From Actinocatenispora rupis (GTDB taxonomy: Bacteria; Actinomycetota; Actinomycetes; Mycobacteriales; Micromonosporaceae), in the NCBI RefSeq assembly GCF_016861975.1, contig NZ_BOMB01000026.1, forward strand, positions 62,001 to 126,000: a stretch of 64,000 nt of DNA. Direction: 5' to 3'. The notes under the pieces were generated by a model. The model did not search any database. It was not told the DNA's origin and worked only from the letters and a program-made list of their open reading frames with translations. This document shows, one piece after another, positions 1-9,258 of the stretch; position 1 is the stretch's first letter, and every line of letters begins with the position of its first letter. The translations under genes were made by a program, and so were the position numbers.

Positions 1-776
1 TCGCCGTGGTGGAAGCCCAGGTCGAGCAGCTCGGTCAGCTCCTGTGCCTGCGCGCGCAGCCCGGCCAGGTCCGCGACACCGACCGCGGTCTCCTCCTCGG
101 CGTCCACCGCCGCCTGGTGTACCGGGGCGGGCGTGGCGCTGGAGTGCGTCGCCGGGCCCCCGTCCCAGCGGACCACGGTGTCCATCGTGACCACCACCGG
201 TACCACCGCGTCGCGGCCGGCGCCCGGGTCGGCCGGCGTCGCGTCGGTGACGGTGAGCAGCAGCGACACCCAGCCCATGCCGAGGCTGTTGGACAGGCTG
301 CGCTTCGTCACCTCCGCCGGCGGCGCGCCACCGGCCGCGACCAGCCGGCCGCGGGTCGCCGTCGGCGGCGCCACGTCCTGCGGCAGCAGCGACACGTTGT
401 CCCCGGCCGTGACGACCTTGCCGAGCAGCGCCAACCGCAACATCTCCGGCGACACGACCGCGACCGTCTGCGCCTCCCCGGCGACCGTCACCGTACGCGC
501 GGCGGTGACCGGGGCGGACGCCACCGACACCTCCGCGCCGTCCCGGATACCGAGGTTGCCGAGCGTCAGATCGTCCGCGTACAGCAGGGCGCGGCTCGCG
601 CCGGCCTCGGCCGCCAGCGCCACCCCGGCCGAGGTACGCCGACCGGTCAACAGCACCGGGGCGCCGGGCCGCAGCCCGAGCGCTTCGAGTACCTCCGGGT
701 GGAGGCGGACGATGCCGCGCCGCCCGTCCAGCGCGGCGGATCGCAGACTCGCGGTCAGCGTCAGGGAACTGCTCAC
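1..776 (-). CDS. CDC48-type AAA ATPase, N-terminal part (runs off the left edge)
   Basis: Reading the minus strand from a GTG at 776 gives 258 residues with no stop before the window edge. The start (VSSSLTLTASLR, then VRLHPEVLEALGLRPG and LTLGNLGIRDG) matches the double-psi-barrel N domain of the CDC48/p97-like AAA ATPases of actinomycetes. The last visible residues (ELTELLDLGFHHGE) are the linker that normally precedes the first ATPase module, which lies outside. In the family these are hexameric unfoldases or remodelling ATPases; the substrate here is unknown. The start is supported by a TAGGCT hexamer exactly 7 bases upstream and no ribosome site, so the mRNA is probably leaderless. Family seen by N domain only. 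Confidence 0.8.
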   Translation of the reverse strand, partial: MSSSLTLTASLRSAALDGRRGIVRLHPEVLEALGLRPGAPVLLTGRRTSAGVALAAEAGASRALLYADDLTLGNLGIRDGAEVSVASAPVTAARTVTVAGEAQTVAVVSPEMLRLALLGKVVTAGDNVSLLPQDVAPPTATRGRLVAAGGAPPAEVTKRSLSNSLGMGWVSLLLTVTDATPADPGAGRDAVVPVVVTMDTVVRWDGGPATHSSATPAPVHQAAVDAEEETAVGVADLAGLRAQAQELTELLDLGFHHG

Positions 777-783
777 CCGACCG

Positions 784-789
784 AGCCTA
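784..789 (-). promoter_or_regulatory. -10 box of a leaderless promoter (CDC48-type gene)
   Basis: TAGGCT on the minus strand, 7 bases before the GTG at 776. Same geometry as several other genes in the window. Confidence 0.5.
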
Positions 790-863
790 TCCGCGCGCCA
801 CGCGGGACCGTCCACCGCCGAACGGTCCGGGGAGCGGTGGGCGATTTGCCGGGCGTACCAAGG

Positions 864-1523
864 TCAGGCCGGGGGGAGCGCCCTCGGGTCCGGATCGGCG
901 GGCGGCAACTGCTCCGGCGCCCGGTACGCCTGGGCGATCGTCTGCGCCAGCGGCGCGAGGATCGGCAACTGGAGCCCGCGCTGCCCGTACACGATGCGGG
1001 CGATGCACACCGCGAACCACGGGGCCGCCGGGCCGTGCATCATGATCGGGTTGCCCACCTCGTACCGGAGGATGAACAGCCACTGGGACAGGTCGCCGTG
1101 GAACTCGACGACGCCCTCGTGCCAGAAGTTCAGCCAGCGGCCGCCGTAGTCGCACATCAGCCGCCGGTCGGTGAGCAGGGTGCGCACGTTCGCGTGGTCC
1201 CGCCACTGCGCCGCGGCCTGCGCGTGCGCGCGGTTGCGGGCGTGCGCGTTGGCCGCCGCGTTCACCGCCATGCCGGCCGCCACGAAAGCCGCCGAACCGA
1301 GCAGGAACGTGCTGTTCTGCTGGTACGTGACGGACGTGCCGTAGTAGCGCGCGTACCCGAGCACCCCGTCCGTGTACGGCACCTCGTTGGGGTTCAGGCG
1401 GACCGGGCCCGGCGGCAGCTCGGGCAGCTCGCCGCCGCGGGCAAGATGCTCGAACAGGTGGCAGGCGCTCGCCCAGCCCTCCCGCAGGGCCTCCTGCAGT
1501 CCGTCGTCGTTCCGGCGGGCCAC
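864..1523 (-). CDS. Hypothetical membrane-associated protein, third gene of the kinase/ABC operon
   Basis: 219 residues, GTG start with a strong GAGGAGGGG site a few bases upstream, inside the 16-bp gap after the ABC transporter gene. One clear hydrophobic segment around residues 69-92 (FLLGSAAFVAAGMAVNAA) is followed by an Ala/His/Arg-rich stretch and a Trp-rich C-terminal half (WLNFWHEG, WLFILRYE). No recognised domain. The tight spacing behind the kinase and FHA-ABC genes suggests co-transcription and a role with that transporter. Function unknown. Confidence 0.75.
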   Translation of the reverse strand: MARRNDDGLQEALREGWASACHLFEHLARGGELPELPPGPVRLNPNEVPYTDGVLGYARYYGTSVTYQQNSTFLLGSAAFVAAGMAVNAAANAHARNRAHAQAAAQWRDHANVRTLLTDRRLMCDYGGRWLNFWHEGVVEFHGDLSQWLFILRYEVGNPIMMHGPAAPWFAVCIARIVYGQRGLQLPILAPLAQTIAQAYRAPEQLPPADPDPRALPPA

Positions 1524-1539
1524 GACCCCTCCTCGGTGT

Positions 1540-4182
1540 TCAGCGACCGGGCTCGTGCCGGCGCAGTGCGACGCGGGTGGCGACCAGCAGTACGAGCCCC
1601 TGCGCCGCGAGGACGCCGGCCGCCCACAGCCAGGCGCCGGAACGATGGTCCCACAGCGCGTCGTGCGGTGCGTCGAGCATGATCGCGCGCAGGTCCACCG
1701 TGGCCGCGGCCGCCGCGTACCCCCAGCGGGAGGGGGCGAGCCAGGACGCCTGCTCGATGCCGGTCCGGCCGACCACCGCGAACAGCCCGCCGCACAGCAC
1801 GAGCTGCGCCATCACCAGGCCGACGAGTACCGGCATGGTCTGCTCGCCGGTCGCCACGTACGCCGAGACGAGCAGGCCCGTCACCGTCGCCACCAGCGCC
1901 GTCAGCCAGACCACGGCGATCAGCTCCAGCATCGGCCGGCCCAGCACCAGCGCCTCCGCCGGCCCCGGCCGGCCCAGCAGCCCGAGCAGCACGAACACCG
2001 TCGCCTGCACCGCGTTGATCAGGCCGAACACCAGCATCTTCGACCCCAGGTACGCCCCGGGCGACAGCCCGACCGCGCGCTCCCGCCGGTAGATCGCGCG
2101 CTCCCGGACCAGCTCCCGGATGCCGCCCGCGAGCCCGAAGAAGATCGCGCCCACGGTCAGCACCACCAGCAGCTGCGCCGCCTCCGCGCTACGGCCGAGC
2201 GGACCGTCCGGCTTCGACAGCCCGTCGTTGCCCGGGATCACGTGCAGCAGCAGGGCCAGCCCGAGCGGCAGCCCGAGCAGGAGCGCCGCGTACATCCGGT
2301 CGGCGAGGGTCACCGCGAGCATCCGCCGGGTCAGCACGGCGAGCTGCCGCAGCCGCGGCTGCTTCGGCGGTACGGCCGAGGGCCCGGCGGGTGCGGCGGC
2401 ACCGGCGGGACGGGCCGGCGCGCGGTGCCCGACCCGGGCCCGGTGCCGCGCCGCCCAGGTCGCTGGATCCTCCGCCACCCGCTGGAACACGTCCGCGTAC
2501 TCGTCGGCCCCGAAGTACGGGAGGAGGTCGGCCGGGGGGCCGAAGAACGTGACGACGCCGCCGCGGCCGAGCACGAGTACGCGGTCGCAGGCGGCCAGGT
2601 GCAGCGGGCTGTGCGTGACGACCACGACGGTGCGGCCCTTGTCGGCGAGGCCGCGCAGCGTCGTCATCACGTCCCGGTCCAGCGCCGGGTCCAGGCCCGA
2701 CGTCGGCTCGTCCAGGAACAGCAGGGACGGCTCGGTCAGCAGCTCCAACGCCACCGACGTGCGCTTGCGCTGCCCGCCGGACAGCGTGTCGATCCGCTGG
2801 TCGGCCTGCGCGGTCAGGCCGAGCTGCGCGATCACCTCGTCGATCCGGCGGTCCCGCTCCTCGGCTGTCACGTCGGTCGCGAACCGCAGCCGCGCCGCGT
2901 ACCGCAGGGCGCGCCGCACGGTGAGCTGCGCGTGCAGGATGTCGTCCTGCGGTACCAGACCGATCCGGTGCCGCAGCTCGTCGTAGTCCGCGTACAGGTC
3001 GCGCCCGTCGTACGTGACGGTGCCCTGCTGCGCGGGACGGTAGCCGGTGAGCGCGCCCAGCAGCGTCGACTTCCCGGCACCGCTCGGCCCGACCACCGCG
3101 AGCAGACCACACTCCGGTACGTCGAAGGCCACGTCGTCGAGCAGCCGCCGCCCGCCCTTCACCGTGACGGTGAGTCCGTTGGCGGACAACGAAACCCGCC
3201 CCGTGTCGACGTACTCGACCAGCCGGCTGCCGTCCACCACCAGCCGGTGCCGCCCGAACGACAGCACGTCGCCGTCGGCCAGCGCGACCGACGACACCCG
3301 GCGCCCGTCGACGAAACTGCCGTTCCGGGTACTCAGGTCGACCAGCCGCAACCCCTCCGGCGTACGCAACAGGTGCGCGTGCCGCCGCGACACCTGCAGG
3401 TCGTCCAGCACGATGTCGTTGTCCGGGGCGCGGCCGATCCGCAACCGCTCCGCCACCCGGTACGTCGCGGACGGCACCCCCGACCCCACGAACGGCACCG
3501 GCACGCTGCCCGGCGTCACCATCGTCTCCAGCTGCGGCGCACCCGCCGGTACCGGACCCGCGGTCGGTGCCGGCGCCGCCGCCGGAGCCGGAAAACCGCC
3601 CAGTACGGCCCCGTCCGCGTCCCCGGGTGCCGCCGCCGGCGCTGGTGGTGCCGGTGGCGCGGCGACCGGAGGTGGCGCAGCGGGCGCTGGCGGTGGCTCG
3701 GGGGTGACCGCCGGACCCGCCGGGGCCGCGGCGGGTGGAGCTGCCGTTGTCGCCCGGGGTGGGGTGGGCCGGGCTGCCGGCGGAGCGGCGTTCGGCGGCG
3801 CCGCTGCCTGCGCTTCCCGGGGCGCCCCGGCCGTCGGTACGGCAGGCGGCAGCTCCGGGAGCGCGACCGCGGTGTCCGGGCGGAGGTCGAGGGCGGGGCC
3901 GTCGGCGGCGCCGAGCCGTACGGTGACCGGACCGGTGACGTCCAGCCCCGTCACCCGGCCGTCCAGGTACGTGCCGTTGCGGGTGCCGAGGTCACGCAGC
4001 CGCCAGTGCCCCCCGTGGTACGCGATCTCGACGTGCTCGCGGGAGACCCGGGAGTCGGCGACGACGATGCGGCACAGCGGGTCGCGGCCGACCCGCAGCA
4101 CACCCTCCGCCGGCGCGATCCGGTACTCCCCGGCCGGCGTGCGGACCAGCAGGTCCGGTCCGGCCGGCCCGGTGGGCCTCAC
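1540..4182 (-). CDS. Double-FHA-domain ABC transporter (Rv1747-like, ATPase fused to membrane domain)
   Basis: 880 residues. Order: FHA domain 1 (about 22-96, VGRDPLCR, SREH, RNGTYLDG), a Pro/Ala-rich linker (about 110-217), FHA domain 2 (about 245-315, IGRAPDND, SRRHAHL, RNGSFVDG), an ABC ATPase (Walker A GPSGAGKST near 362, signature LSGGQRKR near 464, Walker B LLFLDEPTSGLD near 486), then an ABC-2/ABCG-type membrane domain with about six helices (620-875). This is the layout of mycobacterial Rv1747, whose FHA domains bind phosphothreonines made by a neighbouring Ser/Thr kinase. The GTG start at 4182 overlaps the stop of the upstream kinase by 4 bases, so the two are translationally coupled. 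I infer phospho-control of export; the substrate is unknown (cell-envelope glycolipid by analogy). Confidence 0.92.
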   Translation of the reverse strand: MRPTGPAGPDLLVRTPAGEYRIAPAEGVLRVGRDPLCRIVVADSRVSREHVEIAYHGGHWRLRDLGTRNGTYLDGRVTGLDVTGPVTVRLGAADGPALDLRPDTAVALPELPPAVPTAGAPREAQAAAPPNAAPPAARPTPPRATTAAPPAAAPAGPAVTPEPPPAPAAPPPVAAPPAPPAPAAAPGDADGAVLGGFPAPAAAPAPTAGPVPAGAPQLETMVTPGSVPVPFVGSGVPSATYRVAERLRIGRAPDNDIVLDDLQVSRRHAHLLRTPEGLRLVDLSTRNGSFVDGRRVSSVALADGDVLSFGRHRLVVDGSRLVEYVDTGRVSLSANGLTVTVKGGRRLLDDVAFDVPECGLLAVVGPSGAGKSTLLGALTGYRPAQQGTVTYDGRDLYADYDELRHRIGLVPQDDILHAQLTVRRALRYAARLRFATDVTAEERDRRIDEVIAQLGLTAQADQRIDTLSGGQRKRTSVALELLTEPSLLFLDEPTSGLDPALDRDVMTTLRGLADKGRTVVVVTHSPLHLAACDRVLVLGRGGVVTFFGPPADLLPYFGADEYADVFQRVAEDPATWAARHRARVGHRAPARPAGAAAPAGPSAVPPKQPRLRQLAVLTRRMLAVTLADRMYAALLLGLPLGLALLLHVIPGNDGLSKPDGPLGRSAEAAQLLVVLTVGAIFFGLAGGIRELVRERAIYRRERAVGLSPGAYLGSKMLVFGLINAVQATVFVLLGLLGRPGPAEALVLGRPMLELIAVVWLTALVATVTGLLVSAYVATGEQTMPVLVGLVMAQLVLCGGLFAVVGRTGIEQASWLAPSRWGYAAAAATVDLRAIMLDAPHDALWDHRSGAWLWAAGVLAAQGLVLLVATRVALRRHEPGR

Positions 4183-6047
4183 TTCTTCGGGCCCGGGAGG
4201 CGCTTGGCGCAGCGGGCCGCGAGCTCCGGTGCCTGCGTCTGGTAGTCGGACGCGCTGCCCGCCTCGACCGCGATCTCCAGGACCGCCTGGCCGCGCCGGA
4301 CGAACACCAGCGCCGTACGCCCGATGCCGTCCTCCTGCCAGATCCCGAACGACTCGTCGCCGATCTTCGCGATGGACAGGTCGTGCCAGGAGTCGCAGGA
4401 GTGGGCGACCTTCCTGGCCGCGGCCATGAACGTCTTCGCCTCGCCCGCGTAGAAGCCGGCGACCGCCGAGTCGACGTGCGGGTAGCCCCGGTCGGAGGTG
4501 ACCATGTTGCCGGTGGTGCCGGAGGAGCCGATCGCCCCACCGTCCACCGAGTCGCAGAGCGACAGATCGGTCAGGCCGCCGTGCAGGGAACTGGTGCCGC
4601 CGTCGGAGATGGAGTCCTTGCCGGTGTGGAACACGGCCATCATGTCGGCGTCGGTGAGCAGCGCCCGCCTGAGGTCGGCGATCGGCGGCGGTGTCTGCTT
4701 CCGGTCGTACGACGGGCTGGCGGACGTCCCGCTGCCCGTACCCCCGCTGCCGCTGCCGTTGCCGACGATGCCCTTCGCCCAGTTGTTCGCGCCGAGGCAG
4801 CACGCGACCAGGCTCAGCGCCAGTACGACGCCGACCCCACCGAGGACGAACGGCCACTTCTTGCGCTTCTTCTTCTGCTGCTCGCCGGAGCCGGGCGGCT
4901 CCGACGAGGCGCCGGACGTGGCGAGGAAACCGCCGGCGACCGGCGACAGCTGCGGCCCGCCGGACGACGGCGCGGCCGGCCCACCCATCGGAGTACCGGT
5001 GAACGGCGGCACCGGCCCGCGCGCGCCCGGCGGTACCGGCCCGCGCGGCCCCGGCGCCCCCGGGAACGGTCCGCCCGGGAACGGCCCGCCCGGGAACGGC
5101 GCACCGGGGAACGGTCCGGCCGGCGGACCGCTCGTCGGCGGTACGGGAGCCGCCGGGCGCGCGCCGCCGACGGTCGTCTCGGGCGGCGCGGTCGACAGCG
5201 CGCGTACCCAGTCCGCACCGCTCGCCGGGCGGGCGTCCGGGGTCGCGGCGAGCATCGCGACGATCCCGCGTACTTCCCGGTCCCGGCCCGGTCCGAGCGC
5301 CTCGGCGAGCTTGCGCGCCATGCCCTCCGTGTCGCCCGGTACGGGCAGCTCGCCGGTGCAGGCGTAGTAGACCGTGGCACCCAGCGCGTACCGGTCGGTG
5401 GCGGGGGTGTACTCGCCGCGCGCCAGCGACTCCGGCGCCATGAACGGCGCGGTACCGAAGATCCGGGAGGTGGCCTCGGTGCTGCGCATCCGGACCAGCC
5501 CGAAGTCGACCAGGTAGACCCGGCCGTCCGCGGCGAGCAGCACGTTGGCCGGCTTGATGTCGCGGTGGATGACGGGCGCGCCACCGGTGTCCCGGCCGGT
5601 GTGCAGGTAGTCGACCGCCTCGGCGATCGGCAGCAGCGGGCCGAGCACGTCGAGCCCGCGCACCTCACCCGAGGTCAGCGCCTCCTGGAGGCTGCGCCCC
5701 TCGATCCACTTCATCACGATGTACAGCCGGCGGCCGGCGCCGGCGTCGGTCTGCCCGGCGGCGTGCGGCGGCGCGCCGACGAACACCTCCCGCACCTTCA
5801 CCAGCGCCGGGTGCTCGACGTGCGTGGCGAGCGCCGCCTGCAACCGCAGCGCCTCCAGCGAGGCGTCGGTGTCGACGGGACCGTCGAGGTGGATGAGCTT
5901 CACCGCGTACGCGAAGGTCTCCTGGCCGTGCCGCTCGACCGCACGCCACACCTCGCCCTCGCCACCGGCGGCGCGGCGCTCCACCATCTCGTACCGGTCG
6001 GGGGCGTCGGACGGCCCGACGTACTGGATATCCGGGTCCTGCGGCAC
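4179..6047 (-). CDS. Membrane Ser/Thr protein kinase with extracellular domain (PknF-like context)
   Basis: 622 residues. Kinase domain in the first 280: glycine loop AGGEGEVW (28-35), AVKLIHL lysine near 49, catalytic loop HRDIKPAN near 158, DFG near 178 and MAPES. A Pro/Gly linker with GPFPG repeats follows, then a basic stop KKKRKK and one membrane helix (about 396-420), and about 190 extracellular residues containing four cysteines. First gene of a kinase - FHA-ABC - small membrane protein operon. Known pairs of this type phosphorylate the FHA transporter; that is the inferred target. GTG start; upstream is the divergent SARP gene, so 6048-6175 holds both promoters. Confidence 0.92.
   Translation of the reverse strand: MPQDPDIQYVGPSDAPDRYEMVERRAAGGEGEVWRAVERHGQETFAYAVKLIHLDGPVDTDASLEALRLQAALATHVEHPALVKVREVFVGAPPHAAGQTDAGAGRRLYIVMKWIEGRSLQEALTSGEVRGLDVLGPLLPIAEAVDYLHTGRDTGGAPVIHRDIKPANVLLAADGRVYLVDFGLVRMRSTEATSRIFGTAPFMAPESLARGEYTPATDRYALGATVYYACTGELPVPGDTEGMARKLAEALGPGRDREVRGIVAMLAATPDARPASGADWVRALSTAPPETTVGGARPAAPVPPTSGPPAGPFPGAPFPGGPFPGGPFPGAPGPRGPVPPGARGPVPPFTGTPMGGPAAPSSGGPQLSPVAGGFLATSGASSEPPGSGEQQKKKRKKWPFVLGGVGVVLALSLVACCLGANNWAKGIVGNGSGSGGTGSGTSASPSYDRKQTPPPIADLRRALLTDADMMAVFHTGKDSISDGGTSSLHGGLTDLSLCDSVDGGAIGSSGTTGNMVTSDRGYPHVDSAVAGFYAGEAKTFMAAARKVAHSCDSWHDLSIAKIGDESFGIWQEDGIGRTALVFVRRGQAVLEIAVEAGSASDYQTQAPELAARCAKRLPGPKK
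5059..5118. repeat. Four 15-bp tandem repeats coding GPFPG units
   Basis: Units at 5059, 5074, 5089 and 5104, each close to CCCGGGAACGGTCCG on the plus strand. They encode pentapeptides of the GGPFP type in the kinase linker, which should be an extended flexible spacer between kinase and membrane helix. Confidence 0.85.
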
Positions 6048-6175
6048 CTGCTCACCGTTTCGTCACGTGCGGGCGGGGGGATCAACGGGGAAAGATATCC
6101 GACGCGCGCACGTCGGCCGGGGATGCGATGAGCGATTTGTTAGCAGACGTGCGCCGCTCCTGTATGAAGGTACGC

Positions 6176-9169
6176 GTGGAATTCGGGCTGCTGGGGCCGG
6201 TGGAGGCGCGAGCCGGAGGGGCGCGACTGCCCAGCGGCAGCGCACGCGAGCGGTTCGTCCTGGCCACGCTGCTGCTCAACGCGGGCCGGTTGACCCCGGT
6301 CGAGTCGCTTCTCACGCCGCTGTGGCCGACGCCGCCGGCGTCCGCGAAGGCGCAGCTGCACAACCTGGTGAGCAGCCTGCGCCGGAGGTTCCGGTCCTAC
6401 GACGCGGACCTGATCGAGACCCGCCCCACCGGGTACGCGCTGCGGCTCGCCGGGCACGGGCTGGACCTGGCGGAGTTCCGGCAGTTGACGGGGCGGGGGC
6501 GGCGGGCGGCGGCCCGCGGTGACCATCCGGCGGCGGCGAGCCTGCTGGACCAGGCGCTCGGGTTGTGGCGCGGCCCGGCGCTGGCCGACGTCGGCGACGA
6601 CCTGGTCGGTGAGGCGCGCGCGACGCTGCACGCGGAGCGGCTCGCGGCGCTGACCGCCCGGCTCGACGCGGCGCTCGCGCTCGGCGAGCACGACCGGGTA
6701 CTGCACGAGCTGGAGCCGCTGCTCGCCGAGCACCCGTACGACGAGGAGCTGTACGCGCGCCAGATGCGGGCGTACGCGGCGGCCGGGCGGCGCGCCGACG
6801 CGCTGGCGGTCTACCGCCGGGCGTACCGGAGGTTCGTGGACGAGCTGGGCGTGGAGCCCGGGGCGCGGCTGCGCGACATCGAGCGTCAGGTGCTGCTCGG
6901 CGCGCCGGAGCCGGCCGCGACCGGGCCGGGCGTGCCGCGGCAGTTGCCGCAGGCGGTGCGGTTGACCGGGCGGCGAGCGCTGCTCGACCGGATCGGCGCC
7001 GACCTGCGTGGCGGCACCGGCGCGAGCTGCCCGGTGGTACTCCTGGTCGGGCCCGGCGGCGTCGGCAAGAGCGCGCTGGCGCTCGCCGCCGGGCACCGCG
7101 CCGCCGACACGTTCACCGACGGCCAGCTGTACGTGGACCTGCGCGGCAGCCAGCGCAGTCCGCTGGATCCGCACGCCGTGCTGGGCCGGTTCCTGCGGGC
7201 CCTCGGCGTACCGGGGGCGGAGGTGCCGGCGGACCCGGAGGAGCGGGCCGCGGCGTACCGGAGCCGGGTGGCCGGGGGCCGCACGCTGGTGGTGCTGGAC
7301 GACGCGGTCGACGAGCGGCAGGTGCGGCCCCTGCTGCCGGGGGCGGGCGCGGTGCTGGTGACGTCGCGGCGGCCGCTGGGCGGTCTGGTGGGCGCCGCGC
7401 GCTACGTGCCGTCCGCGCTGGACGACGACGCTGCGGTCCGGCTGCTCGCCGGGATCGCCGGGGCGGAGCGGGTGGCCGCCGAGCCGTCCGCCGCCGCCGA
7501 CATCGTCGGGTACTGCGGGGGTCTGCCGCTCGCCGTCTGCGTGGCCGCCGCCCGGCTGGCGATCAGTCCACAGTGGACACTTGCGGACTTCCGTACCCGG
7601 TTGGCGACGGAGCGCGGGCGGCTCGACGAGCTGGCCGTCGGCGACCTCGACGTCCGCGCCAGCATCGGCCTGTCGTACGACGGGCTCGCGGCGCCGGCGC
7701 GGCTGCTGCTGCGGCGGCTGGGCGCGTTCGGGCTGGCGGAGTGGCCGCAGTGGCTCGCGGTGGCGCTGTCCGGCGGTGCGTCGGCGCCGCTCGACCTGCT
7801 GACCGAGGTGCACCTGGTCGAGCCGGTCGGCCGGGACGCGGCCGGCCAGCACCGGTACCGCCTGCACGATCTCGTCGCGGAGTACGCGGCGGAGCGGGCC
7901 GCCGACGACGAGCCGCTGTGGACCGACGACACCGTGCCCGACGCGTACGCCGCGGCGTTGAGGGACTGGCTCGGGCTCGCCAGCGTGGCCGACGAGCTGC
8001 TGAAACACGGTCGCCGGGCGGCGCACGGGCTGGCCGCGCCGGAGCCGCCCGCGGCCGCCGGCCCGGTCGCCCGGGAACGGCCGAACGAGTGGTTCGACGC
8101 CGAGTGGGGCAACCTGGTCGCCGCCGTCGACCACGCGTGCCGGCTGCGCCGCGCCGACCTCGCCGTCCCGCTCGCGCTGCGGCTCGCCGGCTACCTGACT
8201 CTCCGGGCGTACGACGTGGAGCGCGAGCGGGTGCTGACCGCCGCGGCCGACTGCGCCCGCGACACCGCCGACGACCGCATGCTGATGCGGGTACTCGCGG
8301 CGCTGTTCTCGGCGTCCGCGCAGCTCGGCCGGCACGCCAGCCTGGGGACGATCGTCGCGGAGGAGGTCGACGTGGCGCGCCGGCTCGGCGACCGGCACGC
8401 CGAGCTGGACGCGCTGTACCACGCGACGTACGTGGCGAAGGTGACCGGGCGGCTCGCCGAGGCCGCGGCGCGCGCCGACGAGGGGCTGGCACTGTTGCGC
8501 GACGGCGACCCGGCCGTCACCCACCTGCTCGACATGTACCAGAACATCCGCGGCGACCTGTACGTGGAGACCGGTGATCCGGCCGCCGGGGTGCCGCTGC
8601 TCGCCGAGGTGGTCGAGCGCAAGCGCGCCGAGGGGCGCACCCGGCAGGCGGTGCTCGGGTTGCACAGCTACGGCACCGCGCTGCGCGCCGCGGGCCGGAT
8701 CGGCGAGGCGGAGCGGGTGCTCACCGAGGCGTGGGACATCTCCCGGGAGATCTCCGACGCCCTCGGCATGGCGTACCTGGGGTTCAGCCTGGGGCTGGTG
8801 GACGTGGCGCGGCGGGACTGGGCGGCCGCGCGGGAACGCCTCACCACCAACCTGGCGGACCTGGAGCGGATCGGTCATCCGGCCGGCATCGCCGAGGCCC
8901 TGCGCGGGCTGGGTGACGCGGCGCTCGGCGCGGGTGACCCGGCGGGCGCGTTGGCTCCGCTGCGGCGTTCCCTGGAGGTCTGGCGTACGACGGACACGCC
9001 GGTCGACGTGGCGCGCACGCTCGCCCGGCTGGACATCGCGGCGACCCGGGTCGGCGACGCGCCGGGCGCCGCCGCGTACCGGGCGGAGTGGCGGGCCGTC
9101 CTCGCCGACCTGGGTCTGTCGGAGCGCTGCCTCCTGCTGCCCTACCTGCCGCCCGATCCGACCGGCTGA
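6176..9169 (+). CDS. AfsR/SARP-family transcriptional regulator with NB-ARC and TPR domains
   Basis: 997 residues from the GTG at 6176. Order: OmpR-type winged helix (VEFGLLGPVEA to PTGYALRL, about 1-90), bacterial transcriptional activator domain (about 95-245, ending ELGVEPGARLRDIE), NB-ARC ATPase (P-loop LVGPGGVGKSAL near 290, VLVTSRRPLGGL, GGLPLAV), then TPR-like helices to the C-terminus. Family members activate secondary-metabolism or developmental genes by binding direct repeats. The start is set by GAAGG at 6166-6170, 5 bases before GTG, and by family alignment. An upstream in-frame ATG at 6128 would add 16 residues including TTG-TTA leucines unlike the rest of the gene, so I reject it. 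Downstream hydrolase/ABC genes may be targets. Confidence 0.9.
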   Translation: MEFGLLGPVEARAGGARLPSGSARERFVLATLLLNAGRLTPVESLLTPLWPTPPASAKAQLHNLVSSLRRRFRSYDADLIETRPTGYALRLAGHGLDLAEFRQLTGRGRRAAARGDHPAAASLLDQALGLWRGPALADVGDDLVGEARATLHAERLAALTARLDAALALGEHDRVLHELEPLLAEHPYDEELYARQMRAYAAAGRRADALAVYRRAYRRFVDELGVEPGARLRDIERQVLLGAPEPAATGPGVPRQLPQAVRLTGRRALLDRIGADLRGGTGASCPVVLLVGPGGVGKSALALAAGHRAADTFTDGQLYVDLRGSQRSPLDPHAVLGRFLRALGVPGAEVPADPEERAAAYRSRVAGGRTLVVLDDAVDERQVRPLLPGAGAVLVTSRRPLGGLVGAARYVPSALDDDAAVRLLAGIAGAERVAAEPSAAADIVGYCGGLPLAVCVAAARLAISPQWTLADFRTRLATERGRLDELAVGDLDVRASIGLSYDGLAAPARLLLRRLGAFGLAEWPQWLAVALSGGASAPLDLLTEVHLVEPVGRDAAGQHRYRLHDLVAEYAAERAADDEPLWTDDTVPDAYAAALRDWLGLASVADELLKHGRRAAHGLAAPEPPAAAGPVARERPNEWFDAEWGNLVAAVDHACRLRRADLAVPLALRLAGYLTLRAYDVERERVLTAAADCARDTADDRMLMRVLAALFSASAQLGRHASLGTIVAEEVDVARRLGDRHAELDALYHATYVAKVTGRLAEAAARADEGLALLRDGDPAVTHLLDMYQNIRGDLYVETGDPAAGVPLLAEVVERKRAEGRTRQAVLGLHSYGTALRAAGRIGEAERVLTEAWDISREISDALGMAYLGFSLGLVDVARRDWAAARERLTTNLADLERIGHPAGIAEALRGLGDAALGAGDPAGALAPLRRSLEVWRTTDTPVDVARTLARLDIAATRVGDAPGAAAYRAEWRAVLADLGLSERCLLLPYLPPDPTG
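7566..7578. repeat. Palindrome GTCCACAGTGGAC, copy 1
   Basis: Inside the SARP gene. This is the only copy read in another frame (codons give PQWT rather than STVD). Confidence 0.8.
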
Positions 9170-9246
9170 CCTGCCGTTCCGTCGGGCCGCCGCGGCGCCG
9201 GACCCGGGCGTGCGCGGCTCTCAGCAAATCCGAGCCCTGCCCCACG

Positions 9247-9252
9247 TACGGT
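9247..9252 (+). promoter_or_regulatory. -10 box of a leaderless promoter (hydrolase-ABC gene)
   Basis: TACGGT, 6 bases before the ATG at 9259. It lies just after the SARP gene, so this operon can have its own promoter. Confidence 0.45.
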
Positions 9253-9258
9253 GGCGGA

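Noticed and set aside
4183..4857. N-terminal extension of the FHA-ABC protein
   Set aside because: Would overlap the kinase gene for 675 bases in a non-coding-like frame. The GTG at 4182 with GTGA overlap and the FHA domain start fit better.
6128..6175. Earlier SARP start that would place a TTA (bldA-type) codon at position 5
   Set aside because: Tempting because SARP genes often carry TTA codons, but family alignment and the GAAGG site favour GTG 6176, and base composition upstream is not coding-like.
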